From contig JADJWL010000027.1 of assembly GCA_016716385.1 (NCBI GenBank), positions 1 through 64,000 on the forward strand: 64,000 bases of DNA, written 5' to 3'. Under the pieces are notes generated by a model. That model was given only the letters and a program-made list of their open reading frames with translations. It ran no database searches and was not told the DNA's origin. Position numbers and translations under genes: made by a program. This DNA is from Bryobacterales bacterium. GTDB lineage: Bacteria > Acidobacteriota > Terriglobia > Bryobacterales > Bryobacteraceae. Position 1 is the stretch's first letter; the number at the start of each line of letters is the position of its first letter. Below are positions 56,438-64,000 of this stretch, piece by piece.

Positions 56438-57582
56438 AGCACCTGATGCTGGGAGTGATGGCGGCAGCCACGATGTGGGGACAGTTGCAGCCGGCCGTCC
56501 CGTCGACGGTCGGGATGTCGGCCGAGCGCCTCGAACGCGCGGCGAATCTGCTGGCGGCGGAAGTCGAGAAGGGCGACATCCTGTCGGCGTCCATCCTGGT
56601 GGCGCGCAAGGAGAAGATCGTCCTGCACAAAGGATGGGGGAAATTGCATCCCCGCGCCGGCGCGCCCGCCACGCAGCCGGACACCATCTATCTGCTGGCT
56701 TCGATCTCGAAACCGATCACGGTCGCCGGACTCATGCTGCTGGTGGAAGAAGGCAAAGTGCTGCTGGATGAACCGGCCAGCCGCTACCTGCCGGAGTTGA
56801 AGGGCGGCAACCGCGGGTTGATCCGAGTGCGCGACCTACTCACGCACACATCCGGGCTGCCGGACATGCTGCCCGAGAACACCGACCTGCGGCGTGCGCA
56901 CGCCCCGCTCAGCGAGTTTGTGCGCCATACGTTCACGACGCCTCTGCTCTACAAGCCCGGCACGTCGTTCCGCTACCAAAGCAAGGGCACGCTGCTAGCC
57001 GCGGAGATCGTCGAACGGATCAGCGGTATGCGGCTGCGCGACTTCCTCGCCCAGCGCCTGTTCGCGCCGCTGGGCATGAAGGACACGGCCCTCGGACTGG
57101 GCGGAAAGCAGATCGAAGATTCCGCTTGGTGCCAGACTGGGGGCGGCAACCGGACCGACCAGGAGCGATTCGGGGCGAATTCGCCGTACTGGCGGGACAT
57201 GGGCCATCCCTGGGGCGGAGTGCACTCGACCACGTCGGACCTTGCCCGCCTGCTGCAAGCACTGCTCAACGGCGGGACGTATGCCGGAAGAACCGTGTTC
57301 GCCAAGACGACGGTCGACGAAATGATCCGCGACCAGAATACGAAGATCCAGGCGCCGTGGGGTCTGGGCTGGGGCCTGCGGAATTCGCTTGTGTGGTGCT
57401 ACTTCGGCGAACTCGGCTCACCGCGGACCTTCGGGCACTCCGGGGCGACCGGCACGGTGGCCTGGGCCGACCCGGAGAACGATCTGCTCGCGGTGATTCT
57501 CACGACGCGGCCGTCCGGCATGGACAGCGGTCGCCTGTTGCGCTCCGTGTCCAATGCCGTTGCGGCGTCGGTCGTTCGTTAG
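56434..57582 (+). CDS. Secreted beta-lactamase-fold serine hydrolase (class C-like)
   Basis: A 382-residue exported protein (signal ends MWGQ). The SxxK motif is SISKP (near 90-93), and the YxN-equivalent is YQS in SFRYQSKGTLLAAEIV. The KTG-equivalent is HSGATG. LLTHTSGLPDML and WGGVHSTTSDLARLLQALLNGG belong to the esterase/DD-peptidase-type subset. It may be an esterase, a D-amino-acid amidase/peptidase or an uncharacterised transacylase. GTG start in a GTGA overlap with the HemL-like gene; the end overlaps the convergent secreted protein by 4 bases. Confidence 0.88.
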   Translation: MKHLMLGVMAAATMWGQLQPAVPSTVGMSAERLERAANLLAAEVEKGDILSASILVARKEKIVLHKGWGKLHPRAGAPATQPDTIYLLASISKPITVAGLMLLVEEGKVLLDEPASRYLPELKGGNRGLIRVRDLLTHTSGLPDMLPENTDLRRAHAPLSEFVRHTFTTPLLYKPGTSFRYQSKGTLLAAEIVERISGMRLRDFLAQRLFAPLGMKDTALGLGGKQIEDSAWCQTGGGNRTDQERFGANSPYWRDMGHPWGGVHSTTSDLARLLQALLNGGTYAGRTVFAKTTVDEMIRDQNTKIQAPWGLGWGLRNSLVWCYFGELGSPRTFGHSGATGTVAWADPENDLLAVILTTRPSGMDSGRLLRSVSNAVAASVVR

Positions 57583-58205
57583 CCTTCGGCGCGGCCGACG
57601 ACGACGATCGCCAGCGGCAGGTCGCCCAACTTCGTGTGCAGCACCCAGTCGTGATCGCCATCCTGTTGGATGGACGGGATCGAGTCCTGCCGGGAGCGCC
57701 AGATGCTCATGACGGCCGGGTGCGGGGTGCCGGACGCTTTGCGGCCCATGTTCATGAGCGGCTCTTCCTCAACCGCGGCCGTGACATCCTTATCCTCGGC
57801 AACAGGCGTCAGGACGACGAAATCGCGCTGGTACGCCACGCCGAGGTGATCCCCGTTGACCGGATGCAGCGAATACCGCAGCGTGTAGAGTCCCGGTTGG
57901 ACACCCTGTCCCCGGCGGTCCTCGCCGCGTTCTGTAAAGCGGAGGACTCCCAGGAACGCTCCGTACGGGATCGTGGGAATGTCCACGCCTTCTTCCGTCG
58001 AACTTCCTCCGCTGGGAGCCTCGGACCGGAACCAGATCTCGCAAACCACCTTGCCGCCGCCGCCCACGACCTTGGATCCGTCCTTCTGGAGGGTCTCCGC
58101 GATTGCCGGAGGGAGGTCGGACGGCGGGGGACCGGCCGGTTCCAGCTTGTACTGAGCCATGGCGGCGCTGGCCGCAATCAGAAGGGTAAGTGCGGTTCTC
58201 AACAT
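57579..58205 (-). CDS. Secreted protein of unknown function
   Basis: A 208-residue protein with a signal peptide (MLRTALTLLIAASAAMAQ). The mature part is beta-rich with EGVDIPTIPYGAFLGVLRFTERG, GLYTLRYSLHPVNGDHLGVAYQRDFVVL and HDWVLHTKLGDLPLAIVVVG. No catalytic motif is recognised. The TYS-like LHPVNGDHLG region resembles secreted proteins common in Acidobacteriota. TATACT 9 bases before the ATG suggests a minimal leader. It is divergent from the GAF-ANTAR regulator and convergent with the serine hydrolase. Confidence 0.75.
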   Translation of the reverse strand: MLRTALTLLIAASAAMAQYKLEPAGPPPSDLPPAIAETLQKDGSKVVGGGGKVVCEIWFRSEAPSGGSSTEEGVDIPTIPYGAFLGVLRFTERGEDRRGQGVQPGLYTLRYSLHPVNGDHLGVAYQRDFVVLTPVAEDKDVTAAVEEEPLMNMGRKASGTPHPAVMSIWRSRQDSIPSIQQDGDHDWVLHTKLGDLPLAIVVVGRAEG

Positions 58206-58366
58206 GTTTCTATCAGTATAGGATGTGCCTCGGGGCCCATAGGTTGCAGCGAACTGAGGCAACCGGGCGAACAGGGATTCACAGGATATTCACACCCCCG
58301 CCGGCACGAGTTTTTCCTTTGATGGGAATAGAAATTTTGGATTGGACCTGCCCGATTCCCACCCCC

Positions 58367-58372
58367 TACGAT
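58367..58372 (+). promoter_or_regulatory. TACGAT -10 box 7 bases before the GAF-ANTAR start
   Basis: TACGAT lies 7 bases before the GTG at 58380, with TTGGAC 19 bases further upstream, a slightly long spacer. The start site would coincide with the initiation codon. Confidence 0.4.
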
Positions 58373-58379
58373 AGAAGAT

Positions 58380-59627
58380 GTGTTGACTACTCTTGAACCG
58401 GCAGACTCCCAGGTAGCGCTGTTGCACCGCATCAGCAATCTCGTCAATTCCGATACCACACTCGATGCCGTTCTCCAGGAACTGATCGCGTTGACCGTAA
58501 ATGTCACAGGTTGTGACGCGTGTCTTGTTTATCTTCTGGATGCCGGTTCAGGCGAGATGGTGCTCAGTGCCTCGCAGTTGCCGCATGCGGGGGAAATCGG
58601 CGCGATCCGCATCCGCGTCGGAGAAGGAGTGACGGGCTGGGTTGCGCAGCACGAAGCGGTCGTCGCGCTGCCGGAACACGCCGCCGCGGATTCGCGCTTC
58701 AAGGCGTTCGGCGCGCTGCAGGAGGATACTTACGAGGCATTCCTCTCGGTGCCGCTGACGCACCGGGGGACTCTCATCGGCGTCATCAACGTCCATCACC
58801 GCGAGCCCCATCAGCACTCGGCGGACGAGGTGGCGCTCGTCTCCTTCGTCGGAGAGCAGATGGCCGGAGCCATCGCGCGGGCGCGCCTGGAGCAACAGTC
58901 GCGCAACGCGTCGAAGCGCATCCAGACACTGGCCGCCGTGGCGAAGACGATCGCGGCGGAAGATTACATGGACCGGATCCTGCAGCCGATCTCGGAGATG
59001 GTGGCCGAGACCTTCGATGCACCCGTCTGCTCGATCATGGTGGTCGACGAAGAGCGCCGGGAACTCGTGATCCGCGCCGCACGCTGCTCGTCCCCGGAGT
59101 ACCTGCACAAGATGCCGGTGCGTATCGAGGACTCACTCATCGGCCGCGTCGTGCGCGAAGGCCGCGTGCTCGTGGTCCCGGACGTGATGGCGGACAAGCA
59201 GTACCGCTACCCGGAACTGGCGCGGAAGAACGGTCTGGTTTCTCTGTTGTCGGCGCCGCTGATGACGCGCGAGAACGTGATTGGAACCATCAATATCTAC
59301 ACGGGTCAGCCGAAGACGTTCACCGACGAGGAGATCGGGTTCGTGAAGGTGATTGCCGGACAGGCAGCCATCGCGATTGAGAACACCCGCCTCATGTCGG
59401 AGACGCTCGAGATGAAGCGTGCGCTCGAGACGCGGAAGATCGTGGAACGGGCCAAGGGGATTCTCCAGGCCAGGCACGGTCTCACCGAACAGGAAGCGTA
59501 CCTGCGCCTGCGCAATGAAAGCCGCCGCATGCGCCGTCCAATGCGGGAGCTGGCCGAGGCCATCATCCTGGCGGACGATCTCGACATGAAGGCGGAGCCG
59601 CGTCCGCTGGAAGCGCAGAGCGCCTGA
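58380..59627 (+). CDS. GAF-GAF-ANTAR RNA-binding transcription antiterminator
   Basis: A 415-residue sensor regulator. GAF domain 1 (about 15-170) has GCDACLVYLLDAGSGEM and RVGEGVTGWVAQHEAVVALPE. GAF 2 (about 195-340) has APVCSIMVVDEERRELVIRAA and LIGRVVREGRVLVVPDV. The ANTAR domain follows: MKRALETRKIVERAKGILQARHGLTEQEAYLRLRNESRRMRRPMRELAEAIILAD, with RNA-contact Arg/Lys residues in a three-helix unit. ANTAR proteins bind dual-hexaloop RNA motifs and prevent termination. No such target is evident in the window, so its regulon lies elsewhere. GTG start with a -10 box 7 bases before it. Confidence 0.9.
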   Translation: MLTTLEPADSQVALLHRISNLVNSDTTLDAVLQELIALTVNVTGCDACLVYLLDAGSGEMVLSASQLPHAGEIGAIRIRVGEGVTGWVAQHEAVVALPEHAAADSRFKAFGALQEDTYEAFLSVPLTHRGTLIGVINVHHREPHQHSADEVALVSFVGEQMAGAIARARLEQQSRNASKRIQTLAAVAKTIAAEDYMDRILQPISEMVAETFDAPVCSIMVVDEERRELVIRAARCSSPEYLHKMPVRIEDSLIGRVVREGRVLVVPDVMADKQYRYPELARKNGLVSLLSAPLMTRENVIGTINIYTGQPKTFTDEEIGFVKVIAGQAAIAIENTRLMSETLEMKRALETRKIVERAKGILQARHGLTEQEAYLRLRNESRRMRRPMRELAEAIILADDLDMKAEPRPLEAQSA

Positions 59628-59699
59628 GAGCTTCCTTCACCGATCAGGCTGATCTCGGGATGCAGCCCGCAGCGGCTCGAACCCGGTGAGGCGGACTCC

Positions 59700-60074
59700 C
59701 TACTGGTGCGACGAGTATTGTGCCTGGGGTGGGTTCAGCACCACCTCGACGGTCGACTCTTCCTCGTCCACTTCGATCAGTTCGCCGAACGTCTGGTAAT
59801 TCTTCGCGATCACCTGGACCATGATCTTGCCTTGCGGGATCGGCGGGATCTTGGCCACGCCTTCCTGGTTCGTACGCATCTCCCAGGTGGTCCGGATCTT
59901 CTTGCCGAGCTTTGCCACGGAGCGGCCTTCTACAAATCGCACGATCACACTCGCACGGTCCACAGGACGGCCGGCCTGCGTCTTCACCTCGACGCGGAGC
60001 GACGTCATGGGCGTCTGTCCCCACAGGGGAAGCAGACCTGCCAGAGCCGCCAGCAGCAGGAATCGTAGGCGCAT
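59700..60074 (-). CDS. Small secreted protein with carboxypeptidase-regulatory-like beta-sandwich
   Basis: A 124-residue exported protein with signal MRLRFLLLAALAGLLPLWGQ. The mature domain SLRVEVKTQAGRPVDRASVIVRFVEGRS and TNQEGVAKIPPIPQGKIMVQVIAKNYQTFGELIEVDEEESTVEVVL is the Ig-like regulatory fold seen at receptor N-termini. It stands alone here. An adjacent GATAAT plus a GAGG ribosome site sits directly upstream. It is divergent from the secreted amidohydrolase. Confidence 0.8.
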   Translation of the reverse strand: MRLRFLLLAALAGLLPLWGQTPMTSLRVEVKTQAGRPVDRASVIVRFVEGRSVAKLGKKIRTTWEMRTNQEGVAKIPPIPQGKIMVQVIAKNYQTFGELIEVDEEESTVEVVLNPPQAQYSSHQ

Positions 60075-60127
60075 GTCCTCTTTATTATCACAGACAAACG
60101 CAGTTCGGGTAAGATGGAGCGATCTCT

Positions 60128-61243
60128 ATGGTGCGCTTTCTCCTCGTTGCACTGCTGGTGGCCGGCGCTCTCGCGCAGAGTCCGCGCCGCCGTCCGGAAC
60201 CCGCGGGCGACCCCAATCTTGTCATGACGATTGACGAGTACGAGCCGCGGACCGGCGTTGTGCTGCCTCAGAACCCGGTGACACGCGCCAGGTATCCGTT
60301 CGTCGATGCGCACAACCATCAGAACCGCTGCACGGGCGATTGCCTGGACCGGCTGGTGGCGGAAATGGACAAGCTGAACCTGCGGCTCATGGTGAACCTG
60401 TCCGGGGGATACGGGGACAACCTCCGCCGCAACCTCGCCGCGCAGAAACAGCGCTTCCCTGACCGTTTCGCGATCTTCGCCAACCTCGACTTCAACGGGC
60501 TCGACGAACCAGGATACGCCAGGCGCGTCGCCGCCCAACTGGAGTCCGACATCCGCGCCGGGGCGCAGGGACTGAAATTCTTCAAGAATTTCGGCATGGA
60601 CCTGAAGGACTCTTCGGGTAAGCGAATCCAGGTGGACGACCCGCGGTTCGACGAGGCATTCGAAGTCTGCGGGCGGCTCGGAGTGCCGATCCTGATCCAC
60701 GTCGCCGAGCCGAAGCAGTTCTTCGAACCGCATGACAAGCACAACGAGCGCTGGCTTGAGTTGAAGCAGTTCCCCGGCCGGGCGCGTCCGCCTGACCGCT
60801 ATCCGAGTTGGGAGACGATGATGAGCGAATTGTACCGGCGGGTGGAACGCCATCCGAAGACCAGATTCATCAACGCCCACCTTGGCTGGCTGGGCGGCGA
60901 CCTGGGAGAGTTGGGACGTCTGCTTGACAAGTACCCCAACATGTACACGGAAGTGGCGGCGGTTCTCGCCGAACTGGGACGGCAGCCCCGCTTTGCGCGG
61001 CAGTGGTTCATCCGCTACCAGGACCGGGTGCTCTTCGGCAAGGACACCTGGGCGCCGAGCGAGTACTACGTCTACTTCCGCGTCTTCGAGACCGCGGACG
61101 AATACTTCGACTATTACCGCAAGCGGCACGCTTTCTGGAAGATGTACGGGCTGGATCTGCCGGACGAGGTCCTGAAGAAGCTGTACTACAAGAACGCGTT
61201 GCGGATCATTCCGGGAATCGATCCGTCGGGCTACCCGAACTAA
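60128..61243 (+). CDS. Secreted amidohydrolase (amidohydrolase 2 family)
   Basis: A 371-residue exported metal-dependent hydrolase (signal MVRFLLVALLVAGALAQ). The TIM-barrel HxH motif is FVDAHNHQNR. Further likely ligands lie in LIHVAEPKQ, FINAHLGWLGGD and VLFGKDTWAP, the last with an Asp. It matches the amidohydrolase-2/decarboxylase-type group (PF04909), whose members decarboxylate or hydrolyse small aromatics and lactones. The reaction is not determined. An SLH-less cell-envelope location is inferred from the signal. Confidence 0.85.
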   Translation: MVRFLLVALLVAGALAQSPRRRPEPAGDPNLVMTIDEYEPRTGVVLPQNPVTRARYPFVDAHNHQNRCTGDCLDRLVAEMDKLNLRLMVNLSGGYGDNLRRNLAAQKQRFPDRFAIFANLDFNGLDEPGYARRVAAQLESDIRAGAQGLKFFKNFGMDLKDSSGKRIQVDDPRFDEAFEVCGRLGVPILIHVAEPKQFFEPHDKHNERWLELKQFPGRARPPDRYPSWETMMSELYRRVERHPKTRFINAHLGWLGGDLGELGRLLDKYPNMYTEVAAVLAELGRQPRFARQWFIRYQDRVLFGKDTWAPSEYYVYFRVFETADEYFDYYRKRHAFWKMYGLDLPDEVLKKLYYKNALRIIPGIDPSGYPN

Positions 61244-61273
61244 AGAAAACGGCCGCTCCGGGGAGGAGCGGCC
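61243..61273 (-). terminator. Intrinsic terminator of the RRM gene (bidirectional hairpin)
   Basis: GGCCGCTCC (61251-61259) pairs with GGAGCGGCC (61265-61273) around GGGGA. On the minus strand the stem is followed by TTTTCTTT (61249-61242), so it ends the RRM transcript. On the plus strand it lies just after the amidohydrolase stop, but the trailing T-run is weak there. Confidence 0.75.
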
Positions 61274-61293
61274 GCCGTTCAGTCGATCTGGGC

Positions 61294-61650
61294 TTACCAG
61301 CGTGGGGGACGACGCCCGCCGCCACCACCGCCACCGCCGCCGTACCCGCCGCGGCCACCGCCGCCACCGGCGCCACGTCCGCCGCCGCCGCCACCACCGC
61401 GCTCTTCACGCGGCCGGGCTTCGTTCACGTTCATCGCGCGCCCGTTGAGCTCGCGACCGTTCAATGCGCTGATCGCGCGCTCGGCATCGGCTGCATTCGT
61501 CATTTCGACGAAGGCGAATCCGCGTGGCTGGCCCGTGTCACGGTCATTGACGATGCTCACCCGTTCCACCGGACCGAATTCCATGAACGCAGATTCAAGC
61601 TCTTCCTGCGTCGTCCGGTAGGAAAGATTTCCTACGAAAATATTTGTCAT
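61294..61650 (-). CDS. RRM RNA-binding protein with glycine-rich tail
   Basis: A 118-residue protein. One RRM occupies residues 1-80, with RNP2 (IFVGNL) and RNP1 (RGFAFVEM). A Gly/Arg-rich tail (GGGGGGGRGAGGGGG) follows and ends RRPPRW. Bacterial glycine-rich RRM proteins are often cold-induced RNA chaperones; the sequence does not show the induction mode here. A good GGAG ribosome site precedes the ATG. The 175 bases between its ATG and the next gene hold a long leader with no recognisable hairpin or other gene. Confidence 0.92.
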   Translation of the reverse strand: MTNIFVGNLSYRTTQEELESAFMEFGPVERVSIVNDRDTGQPRGFAFVEMTNAADAERAISALNGRELNGRAMNVNEARPREERGGGGGGGRGAGGGGGRGGYGGGGGGGGGRRPPRW

Positions 61651-61825
61651 GCTTCTTACTCCTCAAAGCGCCCCCAACGGGACGGTGTCTGTTTCACGGC
61701 GAGCTAGTCTGGACCGGACCTACAGGCGGACGAACATAGCAGGCGCACCATGGCCGACGCAACCGTCAGCCTATGGGGATCATACCACCTTTCTGCTCGC
61801 TTCTGGCAACTATAATTGCAGGCAC

Positions 61826-63591
61826 TTAGCACGACCAGCAGAAAAAGGCACGTTCGGCCGTGTCTAACCTTAGCCTGAGGCGCGGCAGAGCGAGTTGCCC
61901 TAAATAGGCCTGCGGGCTATTCGGGGCGAGCCGGAGCAGTTCCTCGTACAACTCGATGGCGCGCAGGCGGGCGGCCTCTCCCGAACGTGCATCGACGCGC
62001 GCGCCGTGGGCCGTGATGTCGTCCGGCGCGGCCAGGCTCAGCGACCACCAGGCTTCGTGTGCCAAGGCGAGATGGTAGGTCTGCTCCAGGCGGAATGGCG
62101 TGTCTGGAAAGTCCAGCAGGAAGCGCTCGCCCTGACGGATCACTTCGAGGAAACAGTTGACTCCATCGCAGCCGAATCCTGGCACGGAGCAACCGAGGCG
62201 CTGGATCTCAAGAAACGCTCTCTGTCCCCAGGGCGTGGCCGGAGAGCCGGTCCACGCCTTGAGGAGGAGGCTGCGGTCGTATTCGAGGGCGCCGCTGTAG
62301 TGCCCGATTCTTGAGTAGGAGACGCCGTGCGGCCTGAGTCGTTCACGGGCCTCCGCAGCCAGCGGCGCCTCTGTCAACACCTCGCCCGCGTGCTGAACGG
62401 ACCGCGACACCAACTCCTCTCCCAGTCGCACCACGAGGCTGTCCGCGGCGGCGAGGAGCAGGGCATTGCGGTCCGGGTCCCCGGTCCCAACCAAGGCGAG
62501 AAGCTCCAGCAGCGCGGGCAAGGTGGCGGCGCCCGCTTCCGGGTAGAGCGGGCCAAGCTCCCGACGCAGTTGCTCCGTGCGAACGAATGGGACCAGCCCT
62601 TCGCTCGCCTGGCGTTCGCGGTCTCGTTCATCGAGCACTTCCTGACGCACGGCTACCAACTGAACCCCTTGCCGGACACCGGCGGGAGCGACATGGTTCC
62701 GGTTGCGGTGCAGAACGATCGTCACGCCGCCGGCACGCCATGACAGCCCTGGGTTGGGCCGGTAGGCGCCGGCCCCAAAGACGTTCTCCGGCACGGAACC
62801 GGGGCCATAGGCGCGCGTCAGCCGCTCCGCAAGAACCTGTTCTACCTCGGCGCTCATGGGCGGGTAAGGGACGGGCAGCCGGAAATCCGCCCGCTGGAGG
62901 CGAACGGTGGGAGGGTCGCGATCCCTGGGGAAGTAAAAGGACTCGGCTACCACGCCGCCGGCCTCCGCCGCGCAGTAATATACATGGCCGTAAAGGCCGT
63001 AACGCAAGCCCTGGTGCGCGGGAACGGCGGCGCATCCGCCGGAATACTGCGTGTTCCAACGCACGGCTTGCAGCCCATCCCAATCCGGTCCGCCAGCGCG
63101 CTGGCCGAACCGAGGACCGGGGCGGGCGAAGCGTCCAGCGTCACAAGCGGTCCTGGGGTTCCGGCGTGGATGACCTGCACGGTGGTCGTCCCGCTGGTCA
63201 GGGTAGCCTGAGGTGCCTGGAAGTTGATCTGACCGCTGTGCACGTAGAGCAGCCCCGCTGAGATCCCGCCGACCCGCACTTCTGTCTCACACAGCCGGGT
63301 GGGAAAGACCCGGAGTTCGACGGCCGCCTGATCCGGGCGCATCGGATTGGGCTGTTGAAGGGCTGTGGGATGCGGGTCGCCGCCACAGGCCACCGCGGGT
63401 CCCAGATTCGTCCCGTAGATCGACAGGATCAGCCCGGGCGCGACGGGCGCGGGTTCACGGGAGCCGTCGGGCAGGATGGTTCCCGCGGAATAGGACGGAG
63501 TCAAAGCTATTCTGGCCGGCGGGGGCGCCGGCTGCGGCGTACAGGCGGCGCACGCAAAGAACGTCACCGCGACCGATGCGCGCAGATTCAT
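61826..63591 (-). CDS. Secreted protein with TIGR03437-like N-terminal part and uncharacterised C-terminal region (one-base frameshift)
   Basis: About 588 residues after one correction. A signal with MNLRASVAVTFFACAAC, ending in a lipobox-like cysteine, opens the protein. LILSIYGTNLGPAVACGG and RVGGISAGLLYVHSGQINFQAP form an Ig-like domain of the TIGR03437 type. The frame then changes at a G-run (63072-63074); adding one G joins DRIGM to GLQAVRWNTQYSGGCAAV. The C-terminal ~400 residues (HQGLRYGLYGHVYYCAAEAGG, LERLTRAYGPGSVPENVFG, LLELLALVGTGDPDRNALLLAAAD) are helical and unassigned. A role at the cell surface is the only inference. Confidence 0.75.
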
Positions 63592-63632
63592 CCTGTCTGC
63601 ACCGACGCCCCCCGAGGCCGCAGCGTTGCGTT

Positions 63633-64000
63633 TCAGAAATTCAGCTTCAACGCGAACTGCATCAACCGTTCGGTCTGGCGGAATCCGAAGTCGCTCGCCG
63701 AGGTGACTTTGCCGGCGTTCGGATTCAGGATCGTCCCCGCGGCATTGCGCACCACCGGCTGCAGCACCGGATCGTCAAACTGCGGGTGGTTGAAAGCGTT
63801 GAAGAACTCCGCCCGGAACTGGAGCCGGACGCGCTCGTTCAACTGGAAGTTCTTCGCAAGGTTCAGGTCCCAACTGTTGACGCCGCTGCCCTGGATAATG
63901 CCCTTACCGGCGTTCCCAAAGCGGCCGGGTGTGGCGTTCTGAATCGCGTCAGTGTCGAACCAGCGGTCGATCGTCCGTTCGCCCCGGCTGAGGTTCGGAT
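63633..64000 (-). CDS. TonB-dependent (Oar-like) receptor, C-terminal part cut by window edge
   Basis: The 3' end of a reverse-strand gene entering from the right edge. The visible ~120 residues are the C-terminal barrel strands of an Acidobacteriota Oar-like receptor: WFDTDAIQNATPGRFGNAGKGII, WDLNLAKNFQLNERVRLQFRAEFFNAFNHPQFDDP and the last strand ERLMQFALKLNF with its terminal Phe. The plug and N-terminus lie outside the window. Confidence 0.9.
   Translation of the reverse strand, partial: PNLSRGERTIDRWFDTDAIQNATPGRFGNAGKGIIQGSGVNSWDLNLAKNFQLNERVRLQFRAEFFNAFNHPQFDDPVLQPVVRNAAGTILNPNAGKVTSASDFGFRQTERLMQFALKLNF

Noticed and set aside
61310..61400. GC-rich tandem repeats as a possible mobile or CRISPR-like array.
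   Set aside because: They encode the glycine-rich tail of the RRM protein in the correct frame.

Overview
The window reads as a chromosomal segment of a GC-rich (roughly 65 %) Acidobacteriota bacterium, most like the Bryobacterales/Solibacter group. Signs of this are the C-terminal domain of the TIGR03437 type in secreted proteins, Tat-exported DUF1501 proteins next to cytochrome PSCyt1/DUF1549/DUF1553 proteins, three Cys-type sulfatases, Oar-like TonB-dependent receptors with an N-terminal carboxypeptidase-regulatory repeat, and many signal-peptide hydrolases. Genes are densely packed, often with ATGA/GTGA stop-start overlaps. I see no phage, insertion sequence, CRISPR array or rRNA. The only RNA gene I can support is a tRNA-Leu(UAG).

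Layout. 1-4150 (minus): a LytS-type sensor kinase cut by the left edge, a DJ-1/PfpI protein and a heptaheme cytochrome-TPR protein. 4171-7806 (minus): the heat-shock cluster dnaK-dnaJ-hspR with a sigma70-like promoter and an internal hairpin; grpE is absent. 7909-9706 (minus): a signal-peptide SAM methyltransferase and an unknown secreted protein. 9848-15104 (plus): a zinc-ribbon membrane protein, an unusual flavin/4Fe-4S membrane oxidoreductase, a sulfite-oxidase-fold protein and a glycogen-debranching-type glucosidase. 15108-17279 (plus): an orphan antitoxin, a DUF1080 hydrolase and an enolase-superfamily dehydratase with an in-frame stop. 17287-24328 (minus): an overlapping operon DUF1549/1553 -> DUF1501 -> RuBisCO-like protein -> DUF1537 sugar-acid kinase. 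24342-32311 (minus): a TIGR03437 protein, tRNA-Leu, a sulfatase, an SLH-domain protein and a TonB receptor. 32368-35745 (plus): a giant double glycosyltransferase. 35742-39136 (minus): a sulfatase and a CocE-type hydrolase. 39221-42575 (plus): two tandem amidohydrolases plus a nitrilase, all overlapping. 42506-49016 (minus): argF-argG-argH-argR followed by an AmmeMemoRadiSam pair. 49116-50540 (plus): a small membrane protein, rph and an rdgB-type NTPase. 50524-53663 (minus): gamma-glutamyltransferase and a sulfatase. 53705-57582 (plus): an APC permease, a HemL-like aminomutase/aminotransferase and a serine hydrolase. 57579-61650: small secreted proteins, a GAF-GAF-ANTAR regulator, an amidohydrolase and a glycine-rich RRM protein. 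61826-64000 (minus): a large secreted protein and the end of a TonB receptor.

How they fit together. The gene content suggests a heterotroph that degrades sulfated or decorated plant or microbial glycans and amide-bearing compounds: sulfatases, TonB receptors, a keto-disaccharide hydrolase fold, an acid-sugar dehydratase, a sugar-acid kinase and a RuBisCO-like protein. Housekeeping operons (heat shock, arginine, RNase PH) are embedded among these.

Data quality. Five genes, including dnaK, need one single-base correction, four of them at G/C homopolymers, and one gene has a G-to-T type stop. This pattern points to consensus errors at least as much as to real pseudogenes, so interrupted genes are reported over their full extent with the break stated.
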